Positions 44,801 through 55,679 of a stretch of 64,000 nucleotides of DNA are shown one piece after another (within the stretch, counting starts at the first letter, position 1; every line of letters starts with the position of its first letter). The position numbers and the translations under genes are program-made. Source of the DNA: Cunninghamia lanceolata (Eukaryota; Streptophyta; Pinopsida; Cupressales; Cupressaceae); the NCBI GenBank assembly GCA_027924645.1, contig BSBN01000233.1, positions 11,426,501 through 11,490,500 on the forward strand, written 5' to 3'. The notes beneath the pieces are model-generated. The model was not told the origin of the DNA and ran no database searches. It saw nothing but the letters and a program-made list of their open reading frames with translations.

Positions 44801-45263
44801 GAATGTTTTTCGACACATACTAGTAGAGGAGCTCTTGTTGGTCGTCTATAGGTCCTCACCTTCTTAGCCTGGTGATTTGAATGTGGAATCAACATCCTAG
44901 AAGCTCAAAATGGCTCTCAAACACTCACAGAGCTTAAAACACAAATTCTCAAGAGGTAAATGGCACAAATGATTTGAAATTAGCTATTGGAACCTATTTA
45001 TAGGGTCTTCACCCTAATCAAGTTTTCTAAACCAAGGCTTTTATTTTTTCTATTGTATTGCCATCTGAAATTGCCAATTTAACCTAGCAACCCTTTTAGC
45101 CACTTTCTCGTCCCAAGTCCACCTAGCCTTTGCCCTACAGCCTAGATTTCCTCTCGAGAGGGCATCATCCACCAGTTTCACTAGGGCATAACCTTTTTAA
45201 CCAATGTATCATATCTTCTTTGAAACGATGCCCTAATAGACATTGTCTCAAAGAGGGGCAAAA
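44801..45263 (+). other. E2 tail end and polypurine tract
   Basis: No ORF. From about 45130 the sequence matches the end of the E8 tail (GGGCATCATCCACCAGTTTC, then CATATCTTCTTTGAAAC). It ends in CAAAGAGGGGCAAAA (45249-45263), the polypurine tract, identical to that of E3. Confidence 0.75.
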
Positions 45264-46140
45264 TGTAGACACCTAAAATTGACCCATGTCAGCATTTAGA
45301 CATTTTATCATATTTTTGCATATCCACTACATTTCCATATTGTATTTGTCATGTCGCCTAGCACACTTGTATCCAAAAATCCCAACTTCTTCCATTTCCT
45401 CTAATTAATTAAAGACATTTTATTTATTTAATTAATCATCTCTTCTTCTATTTTCCATTGATAATTAAATAATTTTTAATTATTTAGTTATCCTCTTTTT
45501 CTTCCAAAAAATAAATAAAATCTTTATTTTATTTATTTTCCATCATCCACATATAAATTAAATAAACCCATCTTATTTAATTTATACTTATTTCTTCTAA
45601 ACCTAAGTTCTCTCACATTAATAAATTAAATAAATTTATTTTATTTTATTTATTAATCACCTTTCTATCTATGCACTCCCTCTCCAAAAATGTCTCCATC
45701 GTTGATCTTCCTTGTTTATCTCCCTACCGTTGATCATTTTGTTATAAAGTTTAAATACCCTCATTTCTCTCATTCCAAACCCTATTGCATTTCTTTTTGT
45801 ACTTGTACTCCATTTAGCTCTCATCTTCTTCATTAGCTTTTTCATGTCATTTAGCTTTTTTCATTTTGATCAATCTACACTTTTGTATTCACATCCATAG
45901 AACTTGCAACGAAAATACAAAAATCTCATCCATCCTAGGTAGTTGATCTTTGCATGCATGTTAGGTTCTCATTAATCTCTTGCATCAATCATGACAACTT
46001 CAATGGATTTGGTTGCATGGAGAAGCAACCCACAAAAGAAACAAGAAATCTACCAACCGAGGTGATATTATTCTAATTTGTATGTACTTTTTTGCATTTT
46101 GGGTTTTGATTTCTTGAGTTTGGCTTGAATCTAATCTTGT
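45264..46140 (+). repeat. E2 3' LTR (3' end not resolved)
   Basis: It starts TGTAGACACCTAAAA directly after the polypurine tract. Between 45400 and 45660 lie five W-rich inverted units such as AATAAATAAAAT...ATTTTATTTATT. A TATA box (TATAAAGTTTAAATA) starts at 45743. Similarity to the second LTR at 47499 continues to about 46140, where both lose each other; I could not find a clean CA end. Confidence 0.7.
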
Positions 46141-47498
46141 TTACTTGATCTGGATCCAATCAAAGCAAATCCAATCAAACCTATCATATCAAAGTGAATC
46201 AATCCAATCAAATCACTTCTTCCAATTCAATCCACTCATCAATCCATCACATCATCAAAATCAAATCAAATCCTATCAATAAAATCAATCCATCAATCTA
46301 ATCAATCACATCATCAAATCAATCCAATCCTATCATCAATAAATCTAATCAATCAATGAAAATCACATCATTCCATCATCATCATCATCATCATCAATAA
46401 AAAAAATCAGAACTACATCTCATCTCTATCGTTAAGTGCCTTGATCCTATGGACACAAGTATGTAGGCAGTCTGGAGTATGAAGGAAATATCCAGATCTA
46501 GGCACAAGATGATATTCCTCTTTCTTCTCTCATCATCTATCTTCATCAATTCATCAATCCATTACTTCTTCCAATCAATTCTTCAATCACTTCTTCCAAT
46601 CATGCATCCAATAAATCCAAATGCAAGTCATCATTAATCCATACCAATCAAGTCAATCAATCTTGTCAAATTATCCAATCATAATCAATGATCTTGATTC
46701 CAATCTTGTTCTAAACCCAATCAATAATCATTCAATCATCATCATTATCCTTGTGTTGATATAGGGATATATCATTCCCTTCCATGACAACACTATCATC
46801 ACCATCAATCCATCAACCAATAATTAATCTTTGGTTTACAAGTTGACAGGGGCAATACCTTGTTTGTTTTTGAATAATTTGTGCATGCTTGCTTGCTTGC
46901 TTGTGTGTGTTATCTTTTTATCTTGCATTTGTATCACATCAGTATCATTACAGCTAATATTCATATCTTTTATCTTGAAAAGGTTGTATTAGTCTATCAT
47001 GCATTGGATACTCAACACCTTGGTCTTTATACCCTGGTGCATAATATCTAGTGCTATATCAAACATCAAGATTGCAAATCTCTAATTTTATATGTAGCCA
47101 TCTAAAGCTGCATTTCACCATCTATTCTTCCCCGCTTGATCAACGGTTTCATTATCTTCTCTTCTGATCATCTTTTTCATCTGTATCATCATCCATCTTC
47201 TTCCTGCAAAACAAGTGTGTTAGACATACATCACTCTAATTTTTCTTCTGAACCAAACCCTACTTCTCTGTTTCATCCCCTCTTTCACCTGCCCAATCCT
47301 TGTTTTCTTCCCATGAACCCTAGCTTTTCATTGTTCTATCATCTTATTGCGAGTCAACCTAGCCTTTTTGAGTAGTCTAGTTTTTTCTCTTGAGGGGGCA
47401 TCATCCACCAGTTTCATTGGGGCATAGCCTATTTATCTAGCGTATCATATCTTCTTTGAAACAACGCCCTAGTAGACATTGTCTCAAAGAGGGCAAAA
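46141..47498 (+). other. E8: second Tat-type 3' tail
   Basis: It starts with AATC-rich simple repeats and an ATC run (46374-46396), then a hairpin element, then segments shared with the E2 tail (46960-47060) and, reversed, with the E3 tail. It ends in the polypurine tract CAAAGAGGGCAAAA (47485-47498). The small frame at 47136-47375 has no motif. No gag or pol precedes it, so E8 is a tail plus LTR only. Confidence 0.7.
46430..46512 (+). ncRNA. Tat-tail hairpin element, E8 copy
   Basis: Outer stem GTGCC/GGCAC at 46436-46440 and 46501-46505. Inner stem TCTGGA/TCCAGA at 46471-46476 and 46491-46496, six perfect pairs. The core reads AGTATGTAGGCA. Confidence 0.55.
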
Positions 47499-48504
47499 TG
47501 TAGACACCCAAAAATGTCCTCTAACACACTTGTAGTCGAAAAACCTAATCTTCTTCCATGTCTTCACAATTAATTAAATAACCATTATTTATTTAATTAA
47601 TTGTCTTCATTTTCCTATCATCCCATTAATAATTAAATAATTTGAAATTATTTAATTAGGTCATCACCTTTCTTCTAAAAATAAATAAAATCTAAATTTT
47701 ATTTATTCCCTCTCTCCATCGTGCAAATAAATTAAATAACTCTTAATTTATTTAATTTATGCTCTTTTTCCCAACACATCATTTAAATAAATTAAATAAA
47801 CATAGTTATTTAATTTATTTACCCACTTTCAATTAAAAAATTAAATAAAAATATTTATTTAATTTACCCACCTTCCATTTCTTTCTCAAACATGCACATG
47901 AGTTCAAAATAGCAACAAATCAAATAACAACAAATCAAAAAGCAATAAATCAAAAATCAAATATGGAAGATTTTACAAAATAGAAAAATCTATGAGCTTC
48001 ACTAAATAATGAAAATATTCCTTTTTCGAAAAGGCAAGCATATCCTATCTCCACCAAAAAGATATAAATATCCAAATCTGAAAAAACAATCTTACCCTCT
48101 CAAGGACACTTGTCATGTGCATATTCATTCTTCATTCTCATTCGTTAATTTATCCTTTTATCCTCCATCATTGATAGTTTTTTTTTGAAAATCTATAAAA
48201 ACCCTCATCCTCTCTCATTGGAGGGTTCAAACCCATGAGCATTTGCATAGATCTTTGTTTGAATCCATTAGCTTTCTCATTATCTCTTGCATGTATTTCA
48301 TTGTTTGATCTCTTAAGCATTTCATCACATCATGGCAGCTTCCTAAAACTTGGTTGCATATTCAGAGAAGCAATCCACAATAAATACAAGGAATCTAACA
48401 ACCCAGGTGAAGATGTTTTGATTTGCATGTATTTAAACTATTTTGGGTTTTTGATTTCTTGAATTTTGGGTTGAATCTGATCTTTGTTTGCTTGATTTGT
48501 ATAT
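47499..48504 (+). repeat. E8 LTR, truncated at its 3' end
   Basis: It starts TGTAGACACCCAAAAA. W-rich inverted units fill 47560-47870, for example AAATTAAATAA...TTATTTAATTT. A TATA box (CTATAAAAACCC) starts at 48193. At about 48504 the LTR sequence stops abruptly against E9. Confidence 0.7.
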
Positions 48505-49780
48505 TTCTACCCATTACACCTGCATCATATCATATGGGTCATATTGTCTGGACAGTGAGAATGGCTTCAAGGACATCAGTTTTAATCCCCCCATTGCGTC
48601 CTTGACACTTTCCTTGTTAGGGCACATGTACCACCCAATGATGAGTGGGAATAGGACATTAGGTATTTTACCTTCTCAATAAAAGCCTCGAACGAAGGTA
48701 ATATATGTCTGGCCATCTCAATCAATATGACCTTATCAGTTGGGTATCTTGGCAACATGAGAGATTGCCCAGTGAAGCCTTCCATTCTTATATATGTAAA
48801 AGTGGGGAATTGGATGAACCAAGCCCCATGTCTATATATTATTGCTTGAATTTCTATGCTCAACCTTTTTGCTCTATCCTCTTCCATAGTCCTGACTAGG
48901 TGCATGGAAAATGAATCATTCACTCTCTTGTAATGTTGGAGAGGCTCTCTTTGTTTCAACTGTGGGTAATGATCCCAGATGTTCACATCTCTAGGGTTAC
49001 TACCAACCCTACCAAATGTTTGCAAACCACTGAATGTGCCTCTGAATGCATAGGCATAAACCACATATAAGGTTATATGGAGTATATTGGTTTCTCCTCC
49101 TAGTTTTCTCATTCCCTCATCCAAACTATCACTTATGATCTTGGCCCACTGGATTTTTTTATCAGTATCTGCTACCATTCTTATGAGGCCATACATCCAG
49201 TTATCAAAATTTCTTGCATTTGGTTTTCCTTTCATTTGGCTAAGCATCACCATCATATATTGATATTCAGGAGCAAAATCAAATTTATATAGATGGGCAG
49301 GTAGCTTTGTAGCAGCCTTATATGTGATGTCATTGGCTCTCCATGAGTACATGATTTTTCCACAATCCTTCTCAATGCTATTGTACTTCTTCTCTAACTT
49401 ATCTAGGTTTATTCTACACACTTGAGGTCCTTTGGGTAGATTGAAAGCTATAGTGATGCCCTCAACTGAAAAGTCTGCATAGACTCGGCCATGTTTTTCT
49501 ACCTTTTTGTTATTGACATTGTAATTTTGGACACATTCCACTACCAGCTCGATGGCCTCCATTGCATAAGGAAACCCCCTGCATGCCACATGCCAGAGTT
49601 ATAAATGTTGACGAGCAGGGGTTGTCCACTCCCTTGTTCTGACTTTGCCATCCATGCATCCAAATCAGTGTTTCTTGGATGTGTATCATTTATCTAGCCA
49701 TATTTGAAGGATATCCCTTTAGGCCGTACACCCATAGCATTTAGGAACTCTATATCTGATATGTTCTTATAGACCGCCAT
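48505..49780 (-). pseudogene. E9 protein, relative of the E6 N-terminal domain
   Basis: Start at ATG 49780 (MAVYKNISDIEFLNAMGV). After a stop and a lost register near 49590, the frame 49589-48582 is open for 335 codons, the longest intact piece of this family here: GFPYAMEAIELVVECVQNY, KLPAHLYKFDFAPEYQYMMV, NFDNWMYGLIRMV, SFSMHLVRTMEEDRAKRLS, RHGAWFIQFPTFTYIRMEGF, SLMLPRYPTDKVILIEMA. It continues in another register to SLSRQYDPYDMM before the break. No catalytic motif is evident; function unknown. Confidence 0.65.
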
Positions 49781-51430
49781 CGAATCTTGCAATGAAACAC
49801 ATGTATTTCTTACCCTAATGTGTTATGTGCACATGTGGATCAATGATTACATGAATATCATGATGTTTTGATTCTTAATCAATTACATTTCATACATCAT
49901 CATGTTGATTTACCCTGGTAAAAAAACAAATTTACCTGCTCATTCTATTGTAAATGACAAAGGAGGGTTTTGTTGTTACATACCTAATATTTGCTACCTT
50001 TTACTATTCAATTGATATCTAGGTAGGCACACTCACCTTGCAATTACCCTCCTCCATTTGCCATTAGAATCTGCACCCCATTCTGTTTCTTTCACAAGTT
50101 GGAATAATGTTGCCTTAATCGCATAGTAACTCTGTAATTTTCACTTGAATATGTGATAAATTCAAAATGGGCTCAAATCCTTACTTTTAATCATAAACAA
50201 TGGCAAACTAGGGTGTGATTAATGTAACTTCACTGGTATCTATTGATCGACACTTAAGCATCAGAGATTTTAACATGTGGCAGGCAATTATTCAAAATTT
50301 TGAAGGTTCAACCACCGTTAGAATGGCATTTAATGTGGGGATGCACATTCACATATATTAGGGATATTATGAAATATGCCTGATACTAGGAAGATGATGA
50401 CATCATGGTGAAGATGATGAATTGTTGACCGATGACTAAAATTAGGTCATCATACCCTTATTTAGCAATCATTATAACATAATGTGCTGACTTGATTGGG
50501 TCAGCTTGCCACATGGCAGAACCCTATTAGTTTTCAAGGATCCATGTGTTACACGCCTCAAAGTGGATATGATAGATATTAAGGAATATTAGGGTTCTTA
50601 ATTGTGCAAAACATCCCCCACCATTCGAAGATCATGATGATGTCAACATCTTTCATTAATATTTCAAATTTGCTTAGGGTATGATGTCATCATCACATTG
50701 ACAAAGATTAGGTATGTTGGCTAATATGCAGGGTATTGAGAAATAGATGACCTTCTTGATGTTGGGCATATTGATGATGTCATTGTCATATCAGGTCTTC
50801 TCTATATTTAGTTATGGTGACATCATTGTCATACTAAGGAAGATCAGGGATCTTAACTAATATGACAGATATTAAGGATCATACCGATGTTAAGTGTTTA
50901 CATTATATCTGAGGTGACCCACACATTAACAAATATCAGAGATATTAAGAAATATGACCCTCCGAGAATGTGCGCGGGTACTTGATAGGTAGATGCTCTC
51001 TCGCATTTAAATTTGACATCTACATATTAGTAAATATGCAGATATTGGGTTTCTCTATGTTAAAACATATGTTAGGGAAATTAGTGAATATCTAAGATAT
51101 TAAGGAATGTGACGACTCTCCAGGAATGTTTGGTTTGACCAAACTTTGACCAAACATAACTTTCTATTCTTAAGAAATTTTAGGGTGTTCCAAAAGGCAA
51201 ACCTGCTTAGAATTTTGTACTCTTTCACATTATGAGGTTTGTGATGACAAAAGATGAATTTGACATTTAACCTTCCTTTACGAGGTCTATGCATAGAGGT
51301 GATCTACTATTATTACATCTGATACCTGACTTTTACCATATCGCCCAAAGCAAGAAAAGTAAGGGAAAGCCAGAAAAGTTGGGTCCCTATTTTGCTAAGG
51401 CAAAATGGGGCATGTTATGTAACCACACAA
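49781..51430 (-). other. E9 5' region
   Basis: The 1.65-kb leader has no gene; the 64-codon frame at 51100-51294 lies in conserved 5' sequence of the family and is probably not coding. A palindrome cluster lies at 50398-50825. GCAAGGTGAGTGTG (minus strand, about 50028-50041) looks like a splice donor, without further support. Confidence 0.55.
50398..50825 (-). promoter_or_regulatory. TGACGTCA-type palindrome cluster in E9
   Basis: Five sites: TGACATCA 50398-50405, TGATGTCA 50638-50645, TGATGTCA 50682-50689, TGATGTCA 50775-50782 and TGACATCA 50818-50825. None is the perfect TGACGTCA; all differ from it by one C-to-T type change. Confidence 0.5.
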
Positions 51431-52494
51431 CTCTTCATTGGAGTTTGTGATCTTCCTTGGCTGATGCAGAGGAACCTTATATTCCAGAGATGATATATAT
51501 TGATGTAATAGATGCCTAGGAAAGTAGTTGGCGATTGGTTCATAGTTCACAATTTAGATTTTATGCGAAGGAACTTCAAAGCTATATCTTGTACATATTT
51601 TGATATTCTAGAATTAGACTTGTGAGCCCTAATTGTAAACCCACATGTTTCCAACTGATTTTTAATTAAATTCTATGATATACTGAATGATTGAATTTAC
51701 ATTTGCTTTATATCTTTGATTTGTTTCCATTGTGTTTACTCTAGCTGCACAGTCTAGACTATTCATTCTGAAAACCCTCCTACCATGACTGCACCATTGT
51801 GCCAAGATGTCCTTATATGGAGAGGAGCCTTTATGTGAAATAGATGAATGTAGGTGACTGTCACATTTATTAGAGGTTAAATCTAAAGCATGATCCTAAC
51901 TTGTAGTAGAAGAAAGGTCATAACAATCATTTTTCTCATGATTATTCATAGAAATGTACTTGGTTAGATCTTCTAATGTCAAAGGATATGTATTCATGAG
52001 AGCTATGAAATTGTCAAAATTAGATACATAATCAAGGATTTCAAATGAAGAGCATTTAATTATATCCTCGTGGTATGTAGATTGTATATGAGTAAGAATA
52101 TGAGGATTCATGTTAAGGAATGTGTAGAAGTTCTCAAAGTTTTTGATATATGCATGTAAATATACCAAAGAGTAATGAGATGAAGATGCCATAATGAAAT
52201 GTCTTGAAACATAAGTGTCGAATAAGATCTACTAAGACAATACATGCAAAGTTTTATGATACTTAATACACCCTAGATGTGAAACTATTTCGCATCCAAG
52301 AACATGTTTGAGAGAAACAGGTACTAAAAGACACACAGAGTCCACAACAAACATAGTGGGTAAGAGGAAAGAGTGCTACACAACAAGGCAAGGTTGAAGG
52401 TTTTAAAGGTTTTGATCAAGAAATTGTGAACAAAGTGTATAAACACATAGTGTTGAAATACACAATGTGTAATTTAGCAAATATGCCAATTTTA
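51431..52494 (+). other. unassigned DNA between E9 and E10
   Basis: No domain is recognisable. A 98-codon minus-strand frame (52192-51896, MASSSHYSLVYLHAYIKNF) has no motif or supporting signal and is not called as a gene. The word GTTGAAATACACAATGTGTAA at 52453 recurs at 61252, beyond E10, so the DNA on both sides of E10 may be one older repeat. Confidence 0.5.
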
Positions 52495-53392
52495 TGATGC
52501 AGGGGCATCTTGCCCTATGATTTTGATTTTATTCTTTTTGTTTCTTTTTGTTCTTTTGTTAGCTTTTGTAGATGGGTTTTTTCCTTCTGTTGTCTTTTGA
52601 AAAATCCTATTCTTTGTAAAGCTAAATTTGCTAAGGATTTCCTGTCACCTTATGTTTTTTACTCATGTCACTTGTTGGAGAATCGATCTCTATTTTAGAA
52701 GCTTCCTATCGCCAAAAGAAATAATATAGCTTCTATCGATTGTGTGACAGGAAATTGGTTCATAGGGTCTTTCATCTTCTGTTGACTATTTCACTACTAG
52801 AACAAACAAAATAGTATGCTAATAGTTGGATGGTTGAGGAATCTTTGGCCAACAACTTGATGACAATTGGAGAAGGTAGTAAAGAATCTAGGAATGCAAG
52901 TGATTAGTTAGAAAAAGGAGAAGAAACACAAACGAAAATGAATCAACTACAGCTATGAAGAATATTGGCCAACGGTTACAGTAGAAGACTCTTGAATGTT
53001 GTAGAAGATGAAATGACAGCTGGGAAATTGGGTACAGAGGAGGTTAGAGATAGAAATAGGTGAATGGAAGAGAAATACAGGGGGAAAGTGAAACGACAGG
53101 AAGGTAGCATATAGATTAGAATTAGGAAGAAACAACTTGTATGTAGTTAGAAGAGGTTGAATGTGTGGCCATTAGCTTGGTTTTTGTAATGCTTTGTTCA
53201 TGGAATAGAATATTAAGGATTAAAGAGTTTAAATTCTATTTGTGTGAATTTCAATATTAAAAGAATCTGCATTACATGCTTCTTGTCTTTTCAGATAATC
53301 ATTGAGTAATCTCCTGTCATTAATTTTATAGCTCTGTTTTGTTTAAGGTCATTGTATTGTTGTGTGAATCTGTGACTAGAAAGGCTCCATCA
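52495..53392 (+). repeat. E10 5' LTR
   Basis: It starts TGATGCAGGGGCATC and ends AAGGCTCCATCA; TGATG and CATCA are a perfect inverted pair. Over the first 120 bases about one in ten differs from the 3' LTR by eye. Confidence 0.93.
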
Positions 53393-53395
53393 GAT

Positions 53396-53407
53396 TGGTA
53401 TCAGAGC
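53396..53407 (+). other. E10 primer-binding site
   Basis: TGGTATCAGAGC, twelve of twelve bases complementary to the initiator tRNA-Met 3' end, three bases after the LTR. Confidence 0.9.
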
Positions 53408-53442
53408 CTGAGGTTGTGAATGGATGTTGGGAAGTGGTTAAT

Positions 53443-54197
53443 ATGCCTCCAAGAAGATTGGGCAGAGGAAGAGGAGGCTGAGGATGAGCCTGAAGAGACC
53501 AAGGTGACCTTGAGTTGTTGCAGAATTTGGTTGCTAGGATGGAAGCTCTTGAGAGAGTACAGAGGAGAGGAAACCCTGATGTTGAGGATGTAAGTGATGA
53601 GGAAGAAGAACAATAGTGAGAAGAGAATGAGGAAGGACAGGTGGATCAAGAAGAAGAATTTGGTGAAAAATTGCTAAAATTAGTCATGAGTCTGGGTTCT
53701 AAACCCAAGATAGAGGTGTCAACATATGCCGGAAGCCTCAATGGTCAAGACTTGATCGATTTGATCAATGACCTGGATAAATATTTTGAATATGAGGGTG
53801 TAGCAGAGGAAAGAAGAGTGAAATTTGCTTGCACTAGATTGAAGGGCCATGCTGCTATGTGGTGGGACTTTGTCCAAATGTAGAGGAGAAAGAGAAATAA
53901 GGAGAAGATTAACTCTTGGGATCGAATGGTGGCCAAGTTGAAGGCCAAATTTCTACCTAGAGACTATTAGGCTAATCTCTTTAAGAGATTGCAAAATTTG
54001 AAGCAAAAGGATATGTCTATGAAAGATTATACCAAGGAATTTTACAAGTTGATAATCAAATCTAGGCATGTTGAATAAGATGTGGAGAAGACAACTTGAT
54101 ATGTGAATGGTCTCAAATACAATTTGCAAGACAAAATAAGTCTTTTGTCCCCAAGGAGCCTAGAAGAGGCTTATCAACTTGCTCTTAAGGCAGAGGA
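53443..54197 (+). pseudogene. E10 gag, capsid part
   Basis: It starts MPPRRLGRGRGG at ATG 53443. An acidic head with stops leads to the gag core in frame 53641-53883: KIEVSTYAGSLNGQDLIDLI, KYFEYEGVAEERRVKFACTR, KGHAAMWWDFVQ. After a TAG it continues with NSWDRMVAKLKAKFLPRDY and RLQNLKQKDMSMKDYTKEF, ending in LEEAYQLALKAEEKL at the E11 insertion. This core forms the particle shell. The remaining gag resumes at 55997 or 56002. Confidence 0.85.
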
Positions 54198-54202
54198 GAA
54201 GC

Positions 54203-54553
54203 TGTTATGCCCTTAATTCTATAGTGTATATGGTTATGAATAGTCAGCTTGTGGCTATCTTAACTCTTAATTAAGTCATATTATCATTAATATATTGTTA
54301 TTTAGTTGGTTAGGTCAGCCTAAGGCTTCTATAGGGCTATCTAAGTCAGCCTGGGTGATATCCTAGGCATAAATAGGTATATATAGGAGGTAGTGAGTCT
54401 CATTTCAGAGGATATTGTGTATTGTGTTCTCATTGAAGACTATTGGAGGTATCCCCCTTGAAGTGGATTAGGAGGTTACCCCCTCGAAGTGGCATATTAT
54501 TATCAAGTATTTGCAGCATATTTATTATTATATTTACAAGTTGTTTCATTACA
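54203..54553 (+). repeat. E11 5' LTR
   Basis: It starts TGTTATGCCCTTAATTC and ends GTTTCATTACA. TATATATAGG at about 54378-54387 is a good TATA box. A 26-bp unit is duplicated at 54445-54470 and 54471-54496; the 3' LTR has one. Confidence 0.93.
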
Positions 54554-54555
54554 AG

Positions 54556-54567
54556 TGGTATCAGATC
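54556..54567 (+). other. E11 primer-binding site
   Basis: TGGTATCAGATC, two bases after the LTR, eleven of twelve matches to the initiator tRNA-Met complement. Confidence 0.85.
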
Positions 54568-55040
54568 ATGATCTTGGCACCGTAGAGGCAAGATTTTTTC
54601 TCAACATTGGAGGCGATTTTGGGAAGAGCATAGCTTTCATATTTTAGCGAATTTTTAAAATATTTTTAAAGGGTTTTTGAAGACCATATTAAAGAAGCTA
54701 CAGTCTAGATTTCAGAGGAATTGGAGAATAGTTGAGCGAATTATTGCAGAATTGTGATTTCTACATAATTTATTTGAGAACTACATATCTCTCACATCCT
54801 ACTGAATTGGAGTATAATTTGTATTGCATTTTTGAAGAAATAATAGAGGAGTCTATAGTACAAAGCGTGGATAAATAGAAGCAAAAATAAGTGAGTTATT
54901 ACAAAATTAGGGTTTCCAACAAATTCGCTCTTAAGGCAGAAAATTTGCTAATTTCTTGGATTTTTTTTCTGGGTAAGTGGTATCTTGGCCCTAGTAAGTT
55001 ACCATAAAACTTTTAGAGAATTTACATTTTATTTGTGTGA

Positions 55041-55679
55041 TTGATTTCAAAAATATTGATTTCCATCATGACGGGGCCTGCAACAAGAGGCAAAAAGAAT
55101 GCTGCCACACTGGGGAAATCCTCTGATAAGGATGGGGAAACAATAGAGGATAGTAATCCCTATGAGGAAATAAGTAAGTTCAAGGAAGAGGTTAAGAGGG
55201 AGATGTGTGGCCTAAGAGGAGATATATCAGACATACGAAGCATGTTAAGTGCCTTTATGAATGAACAACGAAAGGAGGTCTCAAGCAACCAAGAACCAGA
55301 AGAAGAAGAAGAAGAAGAAGAAGAAGAAACAACAAAAGAAAAAGAAAAATATGATGAAGAAGAAGTTTCAGATCAAGTTATTCAACCAATGCAAGGGTAC
55401 CATGTACTATTACTCACCTCTTCCTCTATGGCACATCAAAAGGTTCAACTAAAGGAAGAACACATTCATCACCATCAAGAGCTAGATGCAAAGGGAAGAC
55501 ACATCTTGGAGCTGAAGTTAATTTTCCAAACACACATGAATAAGCTGAGGACATCAAGGAAATATCTTCTAGTTGAAGTTGCCACATGGGATGATGAAGA
55601 TTATATGAAGAAACTGCCACAATTGATCAACATTGAGGACAACACTTTTGTAAAGGTGGGGGGTGTGTTATGCCCTTAA
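55041..55679 (+). CDS. E11 ORF, acidic protein of unknown function
   Basis: Open for 212 codons from ATG 55041; ATG 55068 (MTGPATRGKKNAATLGKS) has the better context and may be the true start. Residues 40-80 look helical (EISKFKEEVKREMCGLRGDI). An acidic run with 11 Glu coded by GAA/GAG repeats lies near residues 85-100, followed by His-rich and Lys-rich sequence. The ORF runs through the polypurine tract and ends 11 bases into the 3' LTR (VGGVLCP-stop). There is no zinc finger or enzyme motif. The N-terminus resembles gag openings of plant elements only loosely. It is one of few uninterrupted frames in the window. Confidence 0.55.
   Translation: MISKILISIMTGPATRGKKNAATLGKSSDKDGETIEDSNPYEEISKFKEEVKREMCGLRGDISDIRSMLSAFMNEQRKEVSSNQEPEEEEEEEEEETTKEKEKYDEEEVSDQVIQPMQGYHVLLLTSSSMAHQKVQLKEEHIHHHQELDAKGRHILELKLIFQTHMNKLRTSRKYLLVEVATWDDEDYMKKLPQLINIEDNTFVKVGGVLCP

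Larger units (their letters stand above)
4150..46140 (+). mobile_element. E2: Ty3/gypsy Tat-type retrotransposon, outer host of the nest
   Basis: Only these pieces belong to E2: 4150-4729, 13842-15035, 27984-28835 and 35527 to about 46140. They read in order gag, protease, G-patch, RT, tandem RNase H, integrase, long tail, antisense plant-mobile-domain pseudogene, polypurine tract and LTR. The second, archaeal-like RNase H and the sequence type of the RT support a Tat assignment. The 5' LTR is missing to the left. E1, E3, E4 and E6 interrupt it, so it is the oldest resident. All genes carry stops, and several active-site residues are lost. Confidence 0.8.
48505..51430 (-). mobile_element. E9: truncated relative of E6
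   Basis: The right end (51430 inward, minus strand) matches the E6 and E13 start: GTTGTGTGGTTACATAAC, then GCCCCATTTTG and GGGACCCAACTTTT. A protein related to the E6 N-terminal domain follows. The left side is cut in the coding region at about 48505, against the E8 LTR, so the C-terminal half and 3' end are missing. The first base of the family (T of TG) is A here, so the terminus is eroded. Confidence 0.75.

Noticed and set aside
46374..46396. ATC microsatellite as a CRISPR-like or functional array
   Set aside because: Plain trinucleotide run in AT-rich tail DNA.
51896..52192. Possible small host gene (98 codons, minus)
   Set aside because: No motif, promoter or relative in the window; AT-rich surroundings.
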